Of a stretch of 16,603 bases of DNA, positions 16,027-16,603 are shown in pieces (positions within the stretch are counted from its first letter, which is position 1; every line of letters begins with the position of its first letter). The notes beneath the pieces were generated by a model. The model searched no databases. It was given only the letters and a program-made list of their open reading frames with translations, and was not told the DNA's origin. Origin of the DNA: Spongospora subterranea (taxonomy: Eukaryota; Endomyxa; Phytomyxea; Plasmodiophorida; Plasmodiophoridae); assembly GCA_900404475.1 (NCBI GenBank), contig OUQQ01000471.1, positions 4,189-20,791 of the forward strand, read 5' to 3'. The translations under genes were made by a program, and so were the position numbers.

Positions 16027-16336
16027 GCACATGTGTCACAGGAGATAACATTCCTTGGCCACCAGTAAGTACCCTCGTACTGAGATGATACCGAATTGAC
16101 CACTCGCTGGGGCATCGTGACGTGCCTTCAATATGTTCCAGTTGGCAATATTCTCACACCACTACCAGCGAGTGCTTTTTATAAAGGATTCCTTTGTCGA
16201 GTCGAACACTTGCCAAAGGAAACCTTGGAATGATATCTTGGACGAACGTGCCCGATTGCTGGTTAAGTTTGATACGCTCCTCGATGATTTAGAAGGGTTA
16301 AATATCGTGGCACATAATGTAGCTGCAGGAGTAGGT
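16027..16336 (+). CDS. Candidate host exons of unknown function beside the LTR
   Basis: A plus-strand open frame holds YQRVLFIKDSFVESN, RKPWNDILDERARLLVKFD and TLLDDLEGLNIVAHNVAAG. It has the amphipathic helix-rich look of a cellular protein rather than a retroelement. It can be read as two exons: up to 16063 and 16141-16336. Between them is a 77-bp GTAAGT to TTCCAG intron, and a GTAAGA donor follows at the end. The frame across the junction is continuous (NIPWPP joins LAIFS). I do not recognise the family. The first exon starts at the LTR border, so the element may have inserted in or just before this gene. No start codon can be fixed. Confidence 0.4.
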
Positions 16337-16603
16337 AAGAGCTGATCCGGTTGAAGTATAGACCGTCGCTGCACCTTCCAGGTAGGGTCGGTTGGTTGAA
16401 ATTCTACTCGGGAGGCTGCGAAAACGCATCTGGTTTTCTCTTGTGATGAGGGGATGGCAATCTAAAGAAGACTTGATTTTCTATATAAAGGTTATTTATA
16501 TGGAAAAACTAATGAAATGATGTCGTAAAGGTGCTTTCTTCCTGGTCTAGGGTTCGTCAGTAGTTGCTAATCGAAATGGTCAGGCCTATTCCTCCTGGTA
16601 GCG
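16337..16603. other. Right flank, no recognised gene
   Basis: This may be intron and following exon of the candidate gene to the left: a CTTCCAG acceptor at about 16380 is followed by a short open stretch (VGWLKFYSGGCENASG) ending in TGA. The rest is AT-rich with nothing I can name. Confidence 0.3.

Overview
The window is eukaryotic and looks like a transposon graveyard. It contains remnants of at least three Ty3/Gypsy LTR retrotransposons, one 716-bp terminal-inverted-repeat element, and one apparently intact small host gene with several short GT-AG introns. Introns of about 40-60 bases, chromodomain-bearing Gypsy elements and compact spacing suggest a fungus, possibly from an early-diverging lineage. 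A second, metazoan- or oomycete-like Gypsy type means the lineage cannot be fixed from this sequence. I saw no tRNA, rRNA, CRISPR array or bacterial gene.

Layout. 1-900: no recognised gene; it holds one copy of a dispersed repeat. 910-1625: a non-autonomous inverted-repeat element in a TA target whose flanks form a perfect 12-bp palindrome. 1715-2759: a five-exon gene for a 227-residue protein that I read as SKA1, the microtubule-binding subunit of the outer-kinetochore Ska complex. It is the best host-gene candidate here, and the inverted-repeat element ends 88 bp before its ATG. 2780-4180: no recognised gene. 4185-5880: a broken plus-strand Gypsy pol (RT, RNase H, start of integrase). 5930-6319: an unrecognised minus-strand reading frame with one in-frame stop. 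6350-7299: a diverged inverted repeat around a spacer that includes a fragment resembling a pepsin-type aspartic protease. 7548-7808: a tandem array whose unit also occurs once inside the inverted-repeat element. 7840-10500: a minus-strand pol of a different Gypsy lineage. 10504-12490: a mosaic of LTR, integrase, chromodomain, gag and RT pieces in both orientations. 12491-16026: a minus-strand chromodomain-type element with its upstream LTR, itself broken by an inverted RT block and a gag foldback. 16027-16603: possible exons of an unknown host gene directly beside the LTR.

No pol copy can be functional. None retains an intact YxDD catalytic motif, and all are frameshifted. What stands out is how often pieces are joined head-to-head: an RT block flipped inside its own pol, LTR ends joined precisely to internal sequence in the wrong orientation, and gag foldbacks. 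This points to repeated template switching, autointegration or foldback repair rather than simple point decay.
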